A stretch of 64,000 nucleotides of DNA, taken from Streptococcus equinus (GTDB lineage Bacteria; Bacillota; Bacilli; Lactobacillales; Streptococcaceae). How positions within the stretch are numbered: the first letter of the stretch is position 1; each line of letters opens with the position of its first letter. Below are positions 16,044 to 24,429 of the stretch, piece by piece. Under the pieces are notes generated by a model. That model was not told the origin of the DNA and ran no database searches. It was given only the letters and a program-made list of their open reading frames with translations. The DNA lies in NCBI RefSeq assembly GCF_900101445.1, contig NZ_FNKE01000001.1, positions 62,001 through 126,000 of the forward strand. The letters run 5' to 3'. A program made the position numbers and the translations under genes.

Positions 16044-17702
16044 ATGCTTTTAGAAATTTCCATTAAAAATTTTGCCATCATTGAAGAAATCTCATTGACT
16101 TTTGAAAATGGCATGACCGTTTTGACGGGTGAAACTGGTGCAGGGAAGTCTATTATTATCGATGCCATGAATCTCATGCTTGGTGCGCGTGCCAGTCTTG
16201 ATGTCATCCGTCACGGGGCAAATAAAGCTGAAATTGAAGGTCTGTTTTCAGTTGGTGAAAATGCTGCGCTCACGCAAATTCTGGAAGAAAACGGCATTGA
16301 AGTTACGGAAGAATTAATTATTCGCCGTGAAATTTTGCAAAATGGTCGTTCAATTGGTCGCATTAATGGTCAGATGGTTAACCTTACAACCCTTCGTGCT
16401 GTTGGGCAATATTTGGTTGATATCCATGGGCAACATGACCAAGAAGAATTGATGAAACCAAACATGCACATTCGTATGCTTGATGAATTTGGGGATAGCC
16501 ATTTTGCTTCGGTCAAGAAACACTACCAAGACCTTTTTGAGCGTTATCGCCGTTTGCGTAAACGTGTTTTGACTAAGCAAAAAAACGAGCAGGAACACAA
16601 AGCGCGTATCGAAATGCTGGAATTTCAAATTGCAGAGATTGAAGCAGCTGCCCTAAAATCAGGTGAAGACCAAGCGCTCAACCAAAAGCGTGACAAATTG
16701 TTAAATCACAAGCATATTGCAGACACCTTAACTAATGCTTATGTCATGCTTGATGATGAAGAGTTTTCAAGTTTGTCAAACATTCGCTCAGCTATGAACG
16801 ACTTGATGACCTTGGAAGAATTCGATGCGGATTACAAAGAAATGTCATCGAATGTTTCTGAAGCTTATTATATTTTAGAAGAAGTGACTAAGCATCTTGG
16901 TGATGTCATTGATGAGCTAGATTTTGATGCTGGAAGTCTTCAACAAATTGAAGCTCGTTTAGAAGTGATTTACAGCATTACACGTAAATACGGTGGCAGT
17001 GTTGATGATGTTTTAGATTATTATGAAAATATCACCAAAGAGTACAATCTTTTGACCGGCAACGATGAGTCATCTGATGATATGGAAAAAGAGCTCAAAC
17101 GCCTAGAAAAAGAATTGATTGTTGCTGCTGAGAATCTTAGCCAAGAACGTCATCACTTAGCTAAGGACCTAGAAGCTGAAATCAAGCAAGAATTGGCTGA
17201 TTTGTACATGGAAAAAGCTGATTTTCAAGTGCAATTTAGCAAAGGAAAATTCAACCGTGACGGGAATGAAGCTATTGAATTCTACATTTCAACCAATCCT
17301 GGAGAAGGGTTCAAACCTTTGGTTAAGGTGGCATCTGGTGGTGAAATTTCCCGTTTGATGTTGGCTATAAAATCTGCTTTTTCACGTAAAGAAGACAAGA
17401 CAAGTATTGTCTTTGACGAGGTTGATACAGGAGTTTCTGGACGTGTAGCGCAAGCTATTGCCCAAAAAATCTATAAAATCGGTAGTCACGGGCAAGTTTT
17501 GGCGATTTCACACTTACCACAAGTGATTGCGATTGCGGATTATCAATTCTTTATTGAAAAACGTAGTGATGAAAATACAACAGTTTCAACAGTGCGTTTG
17601 TTAAGTGAAGAAGAGCGTGTGGAAGAAATTGCAAAAATGCTTGCAGGTAGTGATATTACGGAAATGGCGCGTGAACAAGCGCGTGAATTGCTAAAGAAAT
17701 AA
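16044..17702 (+). CDS. recN: DNA repair protein RecN
   Basis: SMC-like ATPase for double-strand break repair. The start is ATG 16044 behind GAAAGG, giving the canonical N-terminus MLLEISIKNFAIIEEISL; a longer frame back to 15978 overlaps argR and lacks similarity. Walker A GETGAGKS lies near residues 30-37, a long coiled-coil middle (about 150-400) follows, then the signature VASGGEISRLMLAIK and Walker B TSIVFDEVDTGVSG. 552 residues. Last gene of its operon. Confidence 0.96.
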   Translation: MLLEISIKNFAIIEEISLTFENGMTVLTGETGAGKSIIIDAMNLMLGARASLDVIRHGANKAEIEGLFSVGENAALTQILEENGIEVTEELIIRREILQNGRSIGRINGQMVNLTTLRAVGQYLVDIHGQHDQEELMKPNMHIRMLDEFGDSHFASVKKHYQDLFERYRRLRKRVLTKQKNEQEHKARIEMLEFQIAEIEAAALKSGEDQALNQKRDKLLNHKHIADTLTNAYVMLDDEEFSSLSNIRSAMNDLMTLEEFDADYKEMSSNVSEAYYILEEVTKHLGDVIDELDFDAGSLQQIEARLEVIYSITRKYGGSVDDVLDYYENITKEYNLLTGNDESSDDMEKELKRLEKELIVAAENLSQERHHLAKDLEAEIKQELADLYMEKADFQVQFSKGKFNRDGNEAIEFYISTNPGEGFKPLVKVASGGEISRLMLAIKSAFSRKEDKTSIVFDEVDTGVSGRVAQAIAQKIYKIGSHGQVLAISHLPQVIAIADYQFFIEKRSDENTTVSTVRLLSEEERVEEIAKMLAGSDITEMAREQARELLKK

Positions 17703-17706
17703 AATA

Positions 17707-17730
17707 GGAGCCTCAGGGCTTCTTTTTTTG
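17707..17730 (+). terminator. Terminator after recN
   Basis: Short stem GAGCC / GGCTT with a small loop, followed by seven Ts. Confidence 0.75.
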
Positions 17731-17777
17731 TCTTCTAGACACCATCCTGATAAAATGTCCCCCAACTGCTAAAAATT

Positions 17778-17786
17778 TGGTATAAT
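17778..17786 (+). promoter_or_regulatory. Extended -10 promoter of the degV gene
   Basis: TGGTATAAT, 55 nt before the start codon; the -35 is weak. Confidence 0.5.
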
Positions 17787-17840
17787 GGTTGTTAGGATAA
17801 AATTTTGATATAAAGTTTTGAAAGTATGATAGGATAAAAA

Positions 17841-18683
17841 ATGAGTAAAATTAAAATTGTTACAGATTCATCTTTAACGATTGAACCAGAATTAGTTGAA
17901 AAATATGATATTACAGTTGTGCCATTGTCAGTTATGATTGATGGTGTTGTTTATTCTGATAACGACATGAAAGAGGAAGGAAAATTCCTCAACTTGATGC
18001 GCAACAGCAAAGAATTGCCTAAGACAAGTCAACCCCCTGTTGGTGTATTTGCAGAAGTTTACGAAAACTTGATGAAAAATGGTGCTGAGCACATTGTTTC
18101 AATTCACATCACGCACACCCTTTCAGGAACTGTTGAGGCAGCCCGTCAAGGAGCTAACCTTGCTGGAGCAGACGTAACGGTTATCGATTCAACATTTACT
18201 GACCAATGTCAAAAATTCCAAGTGGTGCAAGCTGCAAAATTAGCCCAAGAAGGTGCTAGCTTGGAAGAAGTTATTGCTAAAGTAGAAGAAGTTCGCCAAA
18301 AATCAGAACTTTACATTGGTGTTTCAACCCTTGAAAATTTGGTTAAGGGTGGACGTATTGGACGTGTTACAGGTCTTCTCAGCTCACTTCTTAACATTCG
18401 AGTGGTTATGGAAATGATTGATTGCGAATTGAACACAGTTATCAAAGGTCGTGGTGTTAAAACATTTAACAAATGGCTTGATAGCTTTATTGAGCATGCA
18501 CAAACGTCTGGCAAAAAAGTCGCTGAAATCGGTATTTCATACTGTGGAACGTCTGATATGGCAAATGGCTTTAAAGAAAAGCTGCAAGTTTTGGGTGCCC
18601 CAATTGCTGTTTTAGAAACTGGTTCAATCATCCAAACGCACACTGGTGAAGACGCTTTTGCGGTTATGGTACGCTATGAATAA
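17841..18683 (+). CDS. DegV family fatty-acid-binding protein (FakB type)
   Basis: 280 residues of the DegV fold, which binds a fatty acid and presents it to the FakA kinase for use in phospholipid synthesis. Visible: [12 protein letters not shown] at the start, the Thr/Ser-rich lipid-head pocket ([17 protein letters not shown]) and the conserved GRIGRVTG. Streptococci carry several FakB paralogues with different chain preference, and the preference cannot be read here. It overlaps the next gene by 8 nt. Confidence 0.9.
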   Translation: MSKIKIVTDSSLTIEPELVEKYDITVVPLSVMIDGVVYSDNDMKEEGKFLNLMRNSKELPKTSQPPVGVFAEVYENLMKNGAEHIVSIHITHTLSGTVEAARQGANLAGADVTVIDSTFTDQCQKFQVVQAAKLAQEGASLEEVIAKVEEVRQKSELYIGVSTLENLVKGGRIGRVTGLLSSLLNIRVVMEMIDCELNTVIKGRGVKTFNKWLDSFIEHAQTSGKKVAEIGISYCGTSDMANGFKEKLQVLGAPIAVLETGSIIQTHTGEDAFAVMVRYE

Positions 18684-19524
18684 GAAAAAGAATTTTTTAA
18701 CTGGGTTTGCTTTCTTTTTAGCAAGCCTTCTTCTGTTTATTGTCATTTTTAATGTGCTTATTCCAAAGTCAGATCAAGAGTTAACCAAGAAGGATTTCCT
18801 AGCTCAGCAGACAAAGTCCTTTCGCTATGTAGCTATCGGTGATTCCTTGACCGAAGGGGTTGGTGATACGACTAATCAAGGTGGTTTTGTCCCAATTCTA
18901 TCCCAAAGTTTAACAGATGCTTATCATTATCAAGTTACTCATGATAACTACGGGGTTTCAGGAAATACCAGCAATCAGATTTTGACGCGAATGAAAGACA
19001 AGCAAGACATCCAAAATTCCTTGGCTAAAGCGGATATGATGACCCTGACTGTTGGGGGAAATGATGTCATGGCAGTTATTCGCAAGCATTTGACGAAATT
19101 ATCTGTGGCAACCTTTAAAAAGCCTGCCAAATCATATCAAGAACGTCTACGTCAGATTATTGAGCTAGCTCGCTCAGAAAATGAGGATTTGCCAATTTAT
19201 ATTTTGGGGATTTATAATCCGTTTTACTTGAATTTCCCTGAAATGACGGAGATGCAAGAAATCATCAATGATTGGAATGATGCTACTGAGAGCGTGACAA
19301 AAGAGTACCGTCATGTTTATTTTGTTCCAATCAACGACCAGCTCTATAAAGGAATTGATGGTCAAGAAGGAATCGTGTCAACATCTGGTGACCAAACAAC
19401 GGTTATCAACGATGCGCTGTTTAGTGGTGACCATTTCCACCCGAATAATATTGGCTATCAAATTATGTCAGACGTAACAATGGAGAAAATCAATGAAACT
19501 AAAAACGAATGGAACAAAGACTAA
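18676..19524 (+). CDS. Membrane-anchored SGNH/GDSL hydrolase
   Basis: 282 residues from ATG 18676. A transmembrane anchor at 9-31 is followed by an extracellular SGNH esterase domain: block I GDSLTEG (near 57-63), block II around YGVSGNTS, block III VGGNDV and block V DHFHPN with the catalytic Asp/His. It is probably an extracellular lipase/esterase or wall-polymer deacetylase; the substrate is unknown. There is no clear SD, but translation is coupled to the overlapping degV gene. It overlaps ypmS by 32 nt. Confidence 0.87.
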   Translation: MNKKKNFLTGFAFFLASLLLFIVIFNVLIPKSDQELTKKDFLAQQTKSFRYVAIGDSLTEGVGDTTNQGGFVPILSQSLTDAYHYQVTHDNYGVSGNTSNQILTRMKDKQDIQNSLAKADMMTLTVGGNDVMAVIRKHLTKLSVATFKKPAKSYQERLRQIIELARSENEDLPIYILGIYNPFYLNFPEMTEMQEIINDWNDATESVTKEYRHVYFVPINDQLYKGIDGQEGIVSTSGDQTTVINDALFSGDHFHPNNIGYQIMSDVTMEKINETKNEWNKD

Positions 19525-20095
19525 CTGGTGGAAGTGGGCGTGCCTTCTCATTTTAGCTATTAATGTGGCTTTTGTGGGAGTGATTGCTAGCCGCTTAATC
19601 CAAGTCAGAGAACCAGCAGCACAAACGATTACTTCAAAAAAAGCTAAAAGTGTCAAAGTTGGAACAGTTTCAACAACACGTGAGCAATTGAATGACACAG
19701 TCGCCTCATATTTGAAAGACTATCAAACAAAAAATTCATCTTACAATGTTTACGCAACTTCATCAGCGATTTTGTTTGAAGGAACTTACACTTTCTTGGG
19801 TTATGAAGTGCCACTTTACATTTATTTCCAACCAAGTCGCCTAGAATCAGGTGCTATTCAGCTAAAAATCACTTCATTTTCAGTTGGAACACTAACATTG
19901 CCAGAATCAGAAGTTTTGAAGTACTTGAAATCAAGTGTTGACCTTCCAAATTTTGTGGAAGTTTTGCCAAAAGAGTCTGTTATTAATATCAATATTCAGA
20001 ACATAAAAAACGATGCTGGCATCTTTTTGAAAGCGACAACAATCGATCTTGTAGGCGATCAATTTAACTTTGATATTTACAAGAAAAACAGCTAA
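19493..20095 (+). CDS. ypmS: YpmS family (DUF2140) membrane-anchored protein
   Basis: 200 residues: an N-terminal transmembrane helix (WKWACLLILAINVAFVGVIA) and an extracellular beta-rich domain containing YTFLGYEVPLYIYFQP, which is characteristic of DUF2140/YpmS. In B. subtilis and streptococci it follows an SGNH hydrolase (YpmR), the same pair seen here. The function is unknown. GGAG ribosome site inside the upstream gene. Confidence 0.88.
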   Translation: MKLKTNGTKTNWWKWACLLILAINVAFVGVIASRLIQVREPAAQTITSKKAKSVKVGTVSTTREQLNDTVASYLKDYQTKNSSYNVYATSSAILFEGTYTFLGYEVPLYIYFQPSRLESGAIQLKITSFSVGTLTLPESEVLKYLKSSVDLPNFVEVLPKESVININIQNIKNDAGIFLKATTIDLVGDQFNFDIYKKNS

Positions 20096-20110
20096 TTAAA
20101 CGTTTAATAC

Positions 20111-20139
20111 TTGACCTTAAGCCTTTTTTTGGGTATCAT
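20111..20139 (+). promoter_or_regulatory. hup promoter
   Basis: TTGACC (20111-20116), 17 nt, TATCAT (20134-20139). Downstream, the near-palindrome AAGTGTTAACGCTT (20151-20164) sits in the 5' UTR. Confidence 0.75.
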
Positions 20140-20189
20140 AGACTTTGTTAAAGTGTTAACGCTTAGAAATTAATTGGAGGATTTGTTAA

Positions 20190-20465
20190 ATGGCTAACAA
20201 ACAAGATTTAATCGCTAAAGTTGCAGAAGCAACTGAGCTTACTAAAAAAGATTCAGCAGCAGCTGTAGATGCAGTATTCTCAGCAATCGAAAGCTTCCTT
20301 TCTGAAGGCGAAAAAGTTCAATTAATCGGTTTTGGTAACTTTGAAGTTCGCGAACGCGCAGCTCGTAAAGGTCGTAACCCACAAACTGGTGAAGAAATTG
20401 AAATTGCAGCTTCAAAAGTACCTGCATTCAAAGCTGGTAAAGCACTTAAAGACGCTGTAAAATAA
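20190..20465 (+). CDS. hup: Histone-like DNA-binding protein HU
   Basis: 91-residue nucleoid protein. The family motif [21 protein letters not shown] (residues 46-66) forms the DNA-binding arm with the intercalating Pro. Streptococci usually have a single essential HU (HlpA). A strong GGAGG site, strongly optimised codons and its own promoter and terminator indicate high expression. Confidence 0.97.
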   Translation: MANKQDLIAKVAEATELTKKDSAAAVDAVFSAIESFLSEGEKVQLIGFGNFEVRERAARKGRNPQTGEEIEIAASKVPAFKAGKALKDAVK

Positions 20466-20476
20466 TTACATAGAAA

Positions 20477-20527
20477 AGAACCTTGTCATATCAACCGTTG
20501 TTGAGTCTGGCAAGGCTCTTTTTTTCT
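20477..20527 (+). terminator. hup terminator
   Basis: Outer stem GAACCTTGTCA / TGGCAAGGCTC (two G-U pairs) enclosing an inner CAAC/GTTG, followed by an eight-T tail. Confidence 0.85.
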
Positions 20528-20578
20528 TGTAAAGAAGAAAAGTTTTACAGTAATAAGTCAAGGTAATTCATGCTTTTA

Positions 20579-20587
20579 TGTTATAAT
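20579..20587 (+). promoter_or_regulatory. Extended -10 promoter of the small membrane protein gene
   Basis: TGTTATAAT, 56 nt before the start codon. No strong -35. Confidence 0.5.
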
Positions 20588-20643
20588 CGAACATAGAAAT
20601 ATCGTGAATTTACGTGTGATAAATGTAAAGAAAGAGTTAAATC

Positions 20644-20841
20644 ATGGATAAAACACTTTTGTTAGTTGTTATTTTTTTAGGGGCGTTTTCACTTTTTAAG
20701 GCTGTGATGTTGATTATGGTGGGACTTGCCATGAAACCAAAAGTTGATGAGAATGGAAATATCATCACTCAAGATCAAGCAGAAGAAGACGATAAAACAA
20801 GCCCAGACGAAGACGACAGTGATTTTTGGGATAATTGGTAA
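20644..20841 (+). CDS. Small membrane protein with acidic tail
   Basis: 65 residues: one transmembrane helix (about 4-30, LLLVVIFLGAFSLFKAVMLIM split by a Lys) and a strongly acidic cytoplasmic or exposed tail ending DDSDFWDNW. Codon usage matches the neighbours and the frame has its own promoter, so it is likely real. I recognise no family. Monocistronic. Confidence 0.6.
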   Translation: MDKTLLLVVIFLGAFSLFKAVMLIMVGLAMKPKVDENGNIITQDQAEEDDKTSPDEDDSDFWDNW

Positions 20842-21225
20842 AGAATAAGGAAGTTTGGGGTGAGAGCTGATTTCTCAGCCGATTATGGCTAAGTTAGCAG
20901 TGACTACTTGCTTTAATAATTAAAAATTGTCTAAAGAAGGAAATCTAACTAGCCAAATGAACTAAGTTAATTAAAGTTGGCATATTTTTGACAGTCATTT
21001 TTAAAAATTTATTTTCAGATTGTTGAAATGCGTATATTTATTACAATTTTATAAATTGAGGGGGTGAGTATTTTTGACTCAGCCTCTTTAAAAGCCCAAA
21101 AATAGCGCCTTTATGGCGCTATTTTTTTGAGTAAGTTATTTGAAAAGGATGTTGATTTTGAGAGGAATTTGCTGTGATTATATCCATTTTCAAGAATTTA
21201 CTTAATATTTTAAATAAAATTTCTA
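20842..21225. other. Gap with three hairpins, no gene
   Basis: No credible ORF. Two similar hairpins, GGGGTGAGA...TCTCAGCC (20857-20880) and GAGGGGGTGAGT...ACTCAGCCTC (21058-21088), lie about 200 bp apart with AT-rich sequence between. A strong terminator (21098-21128) follows. The similarity of the two hairpins suggests a small decayed repeat or two weak terminators. Confidence 0.5.
21098..21128 (+). terminator. Strong intrinsic terminator upstream of dtpT
   Basis: Perfect 12-bp stem AAAAATAGCGCC / GGCGCTATTTTT with a 5-nt loop and a T-run; the A/T symmetry allows both directions. Confidence 0.88.
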
Positions 21226-21254
21226 TTGCCCAAATTAAAAAAAATCTATATAAT
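21226..21254 (+). promoter_or_regulatory. dtpT promoter
   Basis: TTGCCC (21226-21231), exactly 17 nt, TATAAT (21249-21254). Expected transcription start is about 21261, one base before the ATG at 21262. Confidence 0.75.
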
Positions 21255-21261
21255 GGATTGT

Positions 21262-22746
21262 ATGGAAAAAAATAAAGAAAAAACATTTTTTGGACAGCCT
21301 AAGGCTTTGTTTACTTTATTCCAAACAGAACTTTGGGAACGATTCTCGTACTATGGAATGCGTGCGATCTTAATTTACTATTTGTACGCATCTGTTACTT
21401 CAGCTAACGCAGGGTTAGGACTTCCTAAGCCACAAGCAATGGCTATTGTAAGTATCTATGGAGCTCTTGTATACCTTTCAGGTATTATTGGTGGATGGTT
21501 TGCAGACCGCGTCCTTGGCGCATCTCAAACAATCTTCATCGGTGGTATTCTTATCACCCTAGGGCACATTGTTTTAGCTCTTCCGTTTGGCTTGACGTCT
21601 CTTTTCATCTCACTATTCTTGATTATCTTGGGAACAGGGATGTTAAAACCAAACATTTCAAATATGGTTGGTCACTTGTATGAACCAGACGATCCTCGTC
21701 GTGACACAGGTTTCAATATCTTTGTCATTGGTATCAACATTGGTTCATTGCTTGCTCCTATCGTAGTAGGAACAGTTGGACAAAGTATCAACTATCACTT
21801 AGGTTTCTCTCTTGCCGCTATTGGTATGGTATTTGCTCTATTTGTTTATTGGTATGGACGAATGAAGCAATTCCCAGAAATTGGAAACAAACCTTCTAAT
21901 CCATTAACGACAGCAGAGAAAAAAGGGTTAGCAATTAAATCAGTTATTGGTTTTGTTATCTTAGCTATTGCTGGAACATTGCTTTACCAAGCAAATCCAG
22001 CTAAATTCGTTGATAACTTCATCAATATTCTATCAATGGCTGGTATCTTCATCCCATTTATCTACTTTATCTTGATGTTCGCATCTAAAAAAGTTTCAAG
22101 CACAGAACGTAAGCAATTGTTGGCTTACCTTCCATTGTTCTTGTCTTCTATCGTATTCTGGTTAGTTGAAGAACAAAGTGCGACAGTTATTGCTGTCTGG
22201 GGTGAAACTCGTACAAACTTGCATCCAACAATCTTTGGTATTAACCTTTATATTGACCCTTCATGGTATCAATTGCTTAATCCATTGTTTATCGTTATCT
22301 TGACACCATTATTTGTTTGGATTTGGAACAAAATGGGTGAACGTCAACCATCAGCGGTTACAAAATTTGGATTAGGGTTGTTGTTAACTGGTGTGTCATA
22401 CATGATCATGGCTTTGCCAGGTATGTTGTACGGAACAAACAACCGTGTAAGCTTTATCTGGTTGGTAGTAATGTTTGCCGTTCAAATGGCTGGTGAGTTG
22501 TTAGTTTCTCCAGTAGGTCTATCTGTTTCAACTAGACTTGCACCACTTGCATTCCAATCACAAATGGTTGCACTTTGGTTCTTGGCAGATTCAACTTCAC
22601 AAGCAGTGAATGCTTTGATTACACCATACTTTACTAAAGACACAGAAGTAGCATTCTTCGGTATCTTAGGACTTGTATGTCTTGGTATTGGTGCATTGTT
22701 GCTACTTATCAAAAAACCAATTTTGAACTTAATGCGTAATAATTAA
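21262..22746 (+). CDS. dtpT: Proton-dependent oligopeptide transporter (POT family, DtpT-like)
   Basis: 494-residue membrane protein importing di- and tripeptides with protons. It has about 12-14 transmembrane segments and the PTR2 signatures [19 protein letters not shown] (near 19-37) and [18 protein letters not shown]. The start is placed at ATG 21262. Longer frames start inside the promoter: a TTG at 21226 is the -35 and an ATG at 21253 is part of the -10. No Shine-Dalgarno precedes either ATG, so the mRNA may be leaderless. Monocistronic, ending in a bidirectional terminator shared with pyrD. Confidence 0.93.
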   Translation: MEKNKEKTFFGQPKALFTLFQTELWERFSYYGMRAILIYYLYASVTSANAGLGLPKPQAMAIVSIYGALVYLSGIIGGWFADRVLGASQTIFIGGILITLGHIVLALPFGLTSLFISLFLIILGTGMLKPNISNMVGHLYEPDDPRRDTGFNIFVIGINIGSLLAPIVVGTVGQSINYHLGFSLAAIGMVFALFVYWYGRMKQFPEIGNKPSNPLTTAEKKGLAIKSVIGFVILAIAGTLLYQANPAKFVDNFINILSMAGIFIPFIYFILMFASKKVSSTERKQLLAYLPLFLSSIVFWLVEEQSATVIAVWGETRTNLHPTIFGINLYIDPSWYQLLNPLFIVILTPLFVWIWNKMGERQPSAVTKFGLGLLLTGVSYMIMALPGMLYGTNNRVSFIWLVVMFAVQMAGELLVSPVGLSVSTRLAPLAFQSQMVALWFLADSTSQAVNALITPYFTKDTEVAFFGILGLVCLGIGALLLLIKKPILNLMRNN

Positions 22747-22810
22747 TCAATTAGGAACTCTTTCTCTTATGAGAAGAGCTTCTATGTCAACTGTAGGAGG
22801 TGGCAAATCC

Positions 22811-22853
22811 TAAAAAGAGTGAGGACAACATGTCCTTGCTCTTTTTATTTTTT
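22811..22853. terminator. Bidirectional terminator between dtpT and pyrD
   Basis: TAAAAAGAGTGAGGACA / TGTCCTTGCTCTTTTTA with a 3-nt loop; A- and T-runs on both sides serve both convergent genes. Confidence 0.88.
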
Positions 22854-22855
22854 TC

Positions 22856-23791
22856 TTAGTCGATATATTTCAATTTGCCACGGAAGTCTTCTAGGGTTTC
22901 ATAACCTTTTTCTTCCATGATAGCTTTAAGTTCTTCTGTGATGCGTGCAAAAGCAGCAGGACCTTCTTGATGAAGGATTGTTCCAAGTTGAACCATACTT
23001 GCACCACATAAGATGTGCTCAAAAGCGTCACGACCTGATTTGACACCACCAGTTCCGATGATTTGGATAGAAGGATTTAGGCGTTTGTAAAAGGCATGAA
23101 CATTGGCAAGAGCAGTTGGTTTGACATAGTCGCCACCGATGCCACCAAAACCATTTTTAGGTTTGATAACAACAGTTTCATCGTCAACCACCAAACCATT
23201 TCCGACTGAGTTGATGCAGTTAACGAAAGTTAGTGGAAATTGATTGAAGATAGCTGCCGCACGGTCAAAGTGTGCGATATCAAAATATGGAGGCAATTTA
23301 ACTCCAAGAGGTTTTGTGAAGTATGTGAAGATATCTTTTAAAATTCGTTCAGTTGTTTCAAAATCATAAGCGATTTGTGGTTTACCAGGGACATTTGGAC
23401 AAGAAAGGTTTAGTTCTACAAGTCCTTGGTAGTCAGACTCTTGAACTGCTTTTAAGATAGTATGTGTTTCTTCTTCAGACATACCAACAAGTGATAAAAA
23501 GTGATTTTTACTATTTGGTGTGTTTTGGAGTTCAGTAACGTAGTCAAGATAATATTGGAAACCATTGTTTGGAAGTCCCATAGAATTGATTGAACCAAGA
23601 GCTGTATCAGCGTAACGTGGTTCGGGATTTCCTGGACGTGCAGCCAATGTTCCAGTTTTTGTGACGAAAGAGCCTGCAGCAGAAGCTTCAATTTCAGTTA
23701 ATTCTTCTCGAGTCATACAATAAACGCCAGCAGCGTTCATCAAGCAGTTGTCAAAATCGAAAGCTCCAATTTTAGTTGCAGTTGAAACCAT
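22856..23791 (-). CDS. pyrD: Dihydroorotate dehydrogenase, class 1A
   Basis: Fumarate-dependent cytosolic flavoenzyme oxidising dihydroorotate to orotate in pyrimidine synthesis. Visible: [17 protein letters not shown], the [10 protein letters not shown] substrate loop, [12 protein letters not shown] with the catalytic Cys (near residues 127-138) and the C-terminal FMN phosphate site [19 protein letters not shown]. 311 residues from ATG 23791 with GGAGGA; a start 60 nt further upstream would fall in the 5' UTR. No PyrK partner is adjacent, as expected for class 1A. It is alone on the minus strand, away from any pyr operon. Confidence 0.95.
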   Translation of the reverse strand: MVSTATKIGAFDFDNCLMNAAGVYCMTREELTEIEASAAGSFVTKTGTLAARPGNPEPRYADTALGSINSMGLPNNGFQYYLDYVTELQNTPNSKNHFLSLVGMSEEETHTILKAVQESDYQGLVELNLSCPNVPGKPQIAYDFETTERILKDIFTYFTKPLGVKLPPYFDIAHFDRAAAIFNQFPLTFVNCINSVGNGLVVDDETVVIKPKNGFGGIGGDYVKPTALANVHAFYKRLNPSIQIIGTGGVKSGRDAFEHILCGASMVQLGTILHQEGPAAFARITEELKAIMEEKGYETLEDFRGKLKYID

Positions 23792-23849
23792 AAAGTCCTC
23801 CAAAAATCTATTATCACACAATAGTGAATTTTCTGATATTACAAGAAAC

Positions 23850-23878
23850 ATTTTACTATTTCAGTAACTCGAAAGCAA
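23850..23878 (-). promoter_or_regulatory. pyrD promoter
   Basis: Minus strand TTGCTT (23878-23873), 17 nt, TAAAAT (23855-23850). The leader of about 50 nt contains a small hairpin CTATT-N7-AATAG. Confidence 0.7.
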
Positions 23879-24019
23879 GTCTTTTTCCGAACATTTTTGA
23901 TAATTTTATAAAAAATAGAAAGATTTTGCCTGGTTTAGGGTGCTTTTTGTATTTTTTATCTTGTTAATAGACTGAAAAAATGAAAAATACCTCTCGGGTT
24001 AACCAAAGTTAGTTCATGC

Positions 24020-24048
24020 TTGCATAGTTTTTGTGAAAGTGATATAGT
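24020..24048 (+). promoter_or_regulatory. Promoter of the arsR-type/exporter operon
   Basis: TTGCAT (24020-24025), 17 nt, TATAGT (24043-24048). The start site near 24055 lies just before the operator. Confidence 0.75.
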
Positions 24049-24060
24049 GAATACAGTAGA

Positions 24061-24084
24061 ACATTTGAGTAATTGTTCAAATGT
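24061..24084. promoter_or_regulatory. 24-bp inverted-repeat operator for the ArsR-family repressor
   Basis: Perfect 8-bp arms ACATTTGA-N8-TCAAATGT. The core TGAGTAATTGTTCA is close to the TGAACAnnTGTTCA-type imperfect dyads bound by ArsR/SmtB sensors of zinc and cadmium. It lies between the start site and the SD of the repressor gene. Confidence 0.75.
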
Positions 24085-24112
24085 TTTATAAAAGATATTG
24101 GAGATAATTAAG

Positions 24113-24427
24113 ATGATTGAGACTAATGAATCACAAAAGTTGCTAAAAGGTGATTTGCTAACGGATGTTTCCAGCTTTTTTAAGGCTTTGGGAAACACGA
24201 CACGCTTGCAAATTATTTCTTGTTTAAGCAAGGGAGAATTAAAATCTAGTGAATTAGCAGAAATTTTAGAGATGACGCCATCAGCGATTTCACATCAGTT
24301 GACTATGCTAAAAAATCTCAAGATTGTTTCTGTTCGACGTGAAGGGAAAAATCAGATTTATGCCCTTGCTGATAAGCATATTAGCCAAGTTTTGGAGTCT
24401 GTTGTAGAGCATTATCAGGAGGATTAA
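24113..24427 (+). CDS. ArsR/SmtB-family metal-sensing repressor
   Basis: 104-residue winged-helix protein starting at ATG 24113 behind TTGGAGA. DNA-binding helices are in SSELAEILEMTPSAISHQLTML (about 50-71), and the C-terminal helix has the His pattern DKHISQVLESVVEHYQED. That spacing of Asp/His residues is typical of the alpha-5 zinc site of CzrA-type sensors. It is the first gene of a two-gene operon with a zinc/cadmium-type P-ATPase, and the dyad before it is a natural autoregulatory operator. The metal is inferred. Confidence 0.88.
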   Translation: MIETNESQKLLKGDLLTDVSSFFKALGNTTRLQIISCLSKGELKSSELAEILEMTPSAISHQLTMLKNLKIVSVRREGKNQIYALADKHISQVLESVVEHYQED

Positions 24428-24429
24428 TC

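Noticed and set aside
20857..21088. Possible riboswitch before dtpT
   Set aside because: Hairpins do not match a class I know and a strong terminator separates them from the promoter of dtpT.
21226..21261. DtpT starting at TTG 21226 or ATG 21253
   Set aside because: These codons are the -35 and part of the -10 of the promoter.
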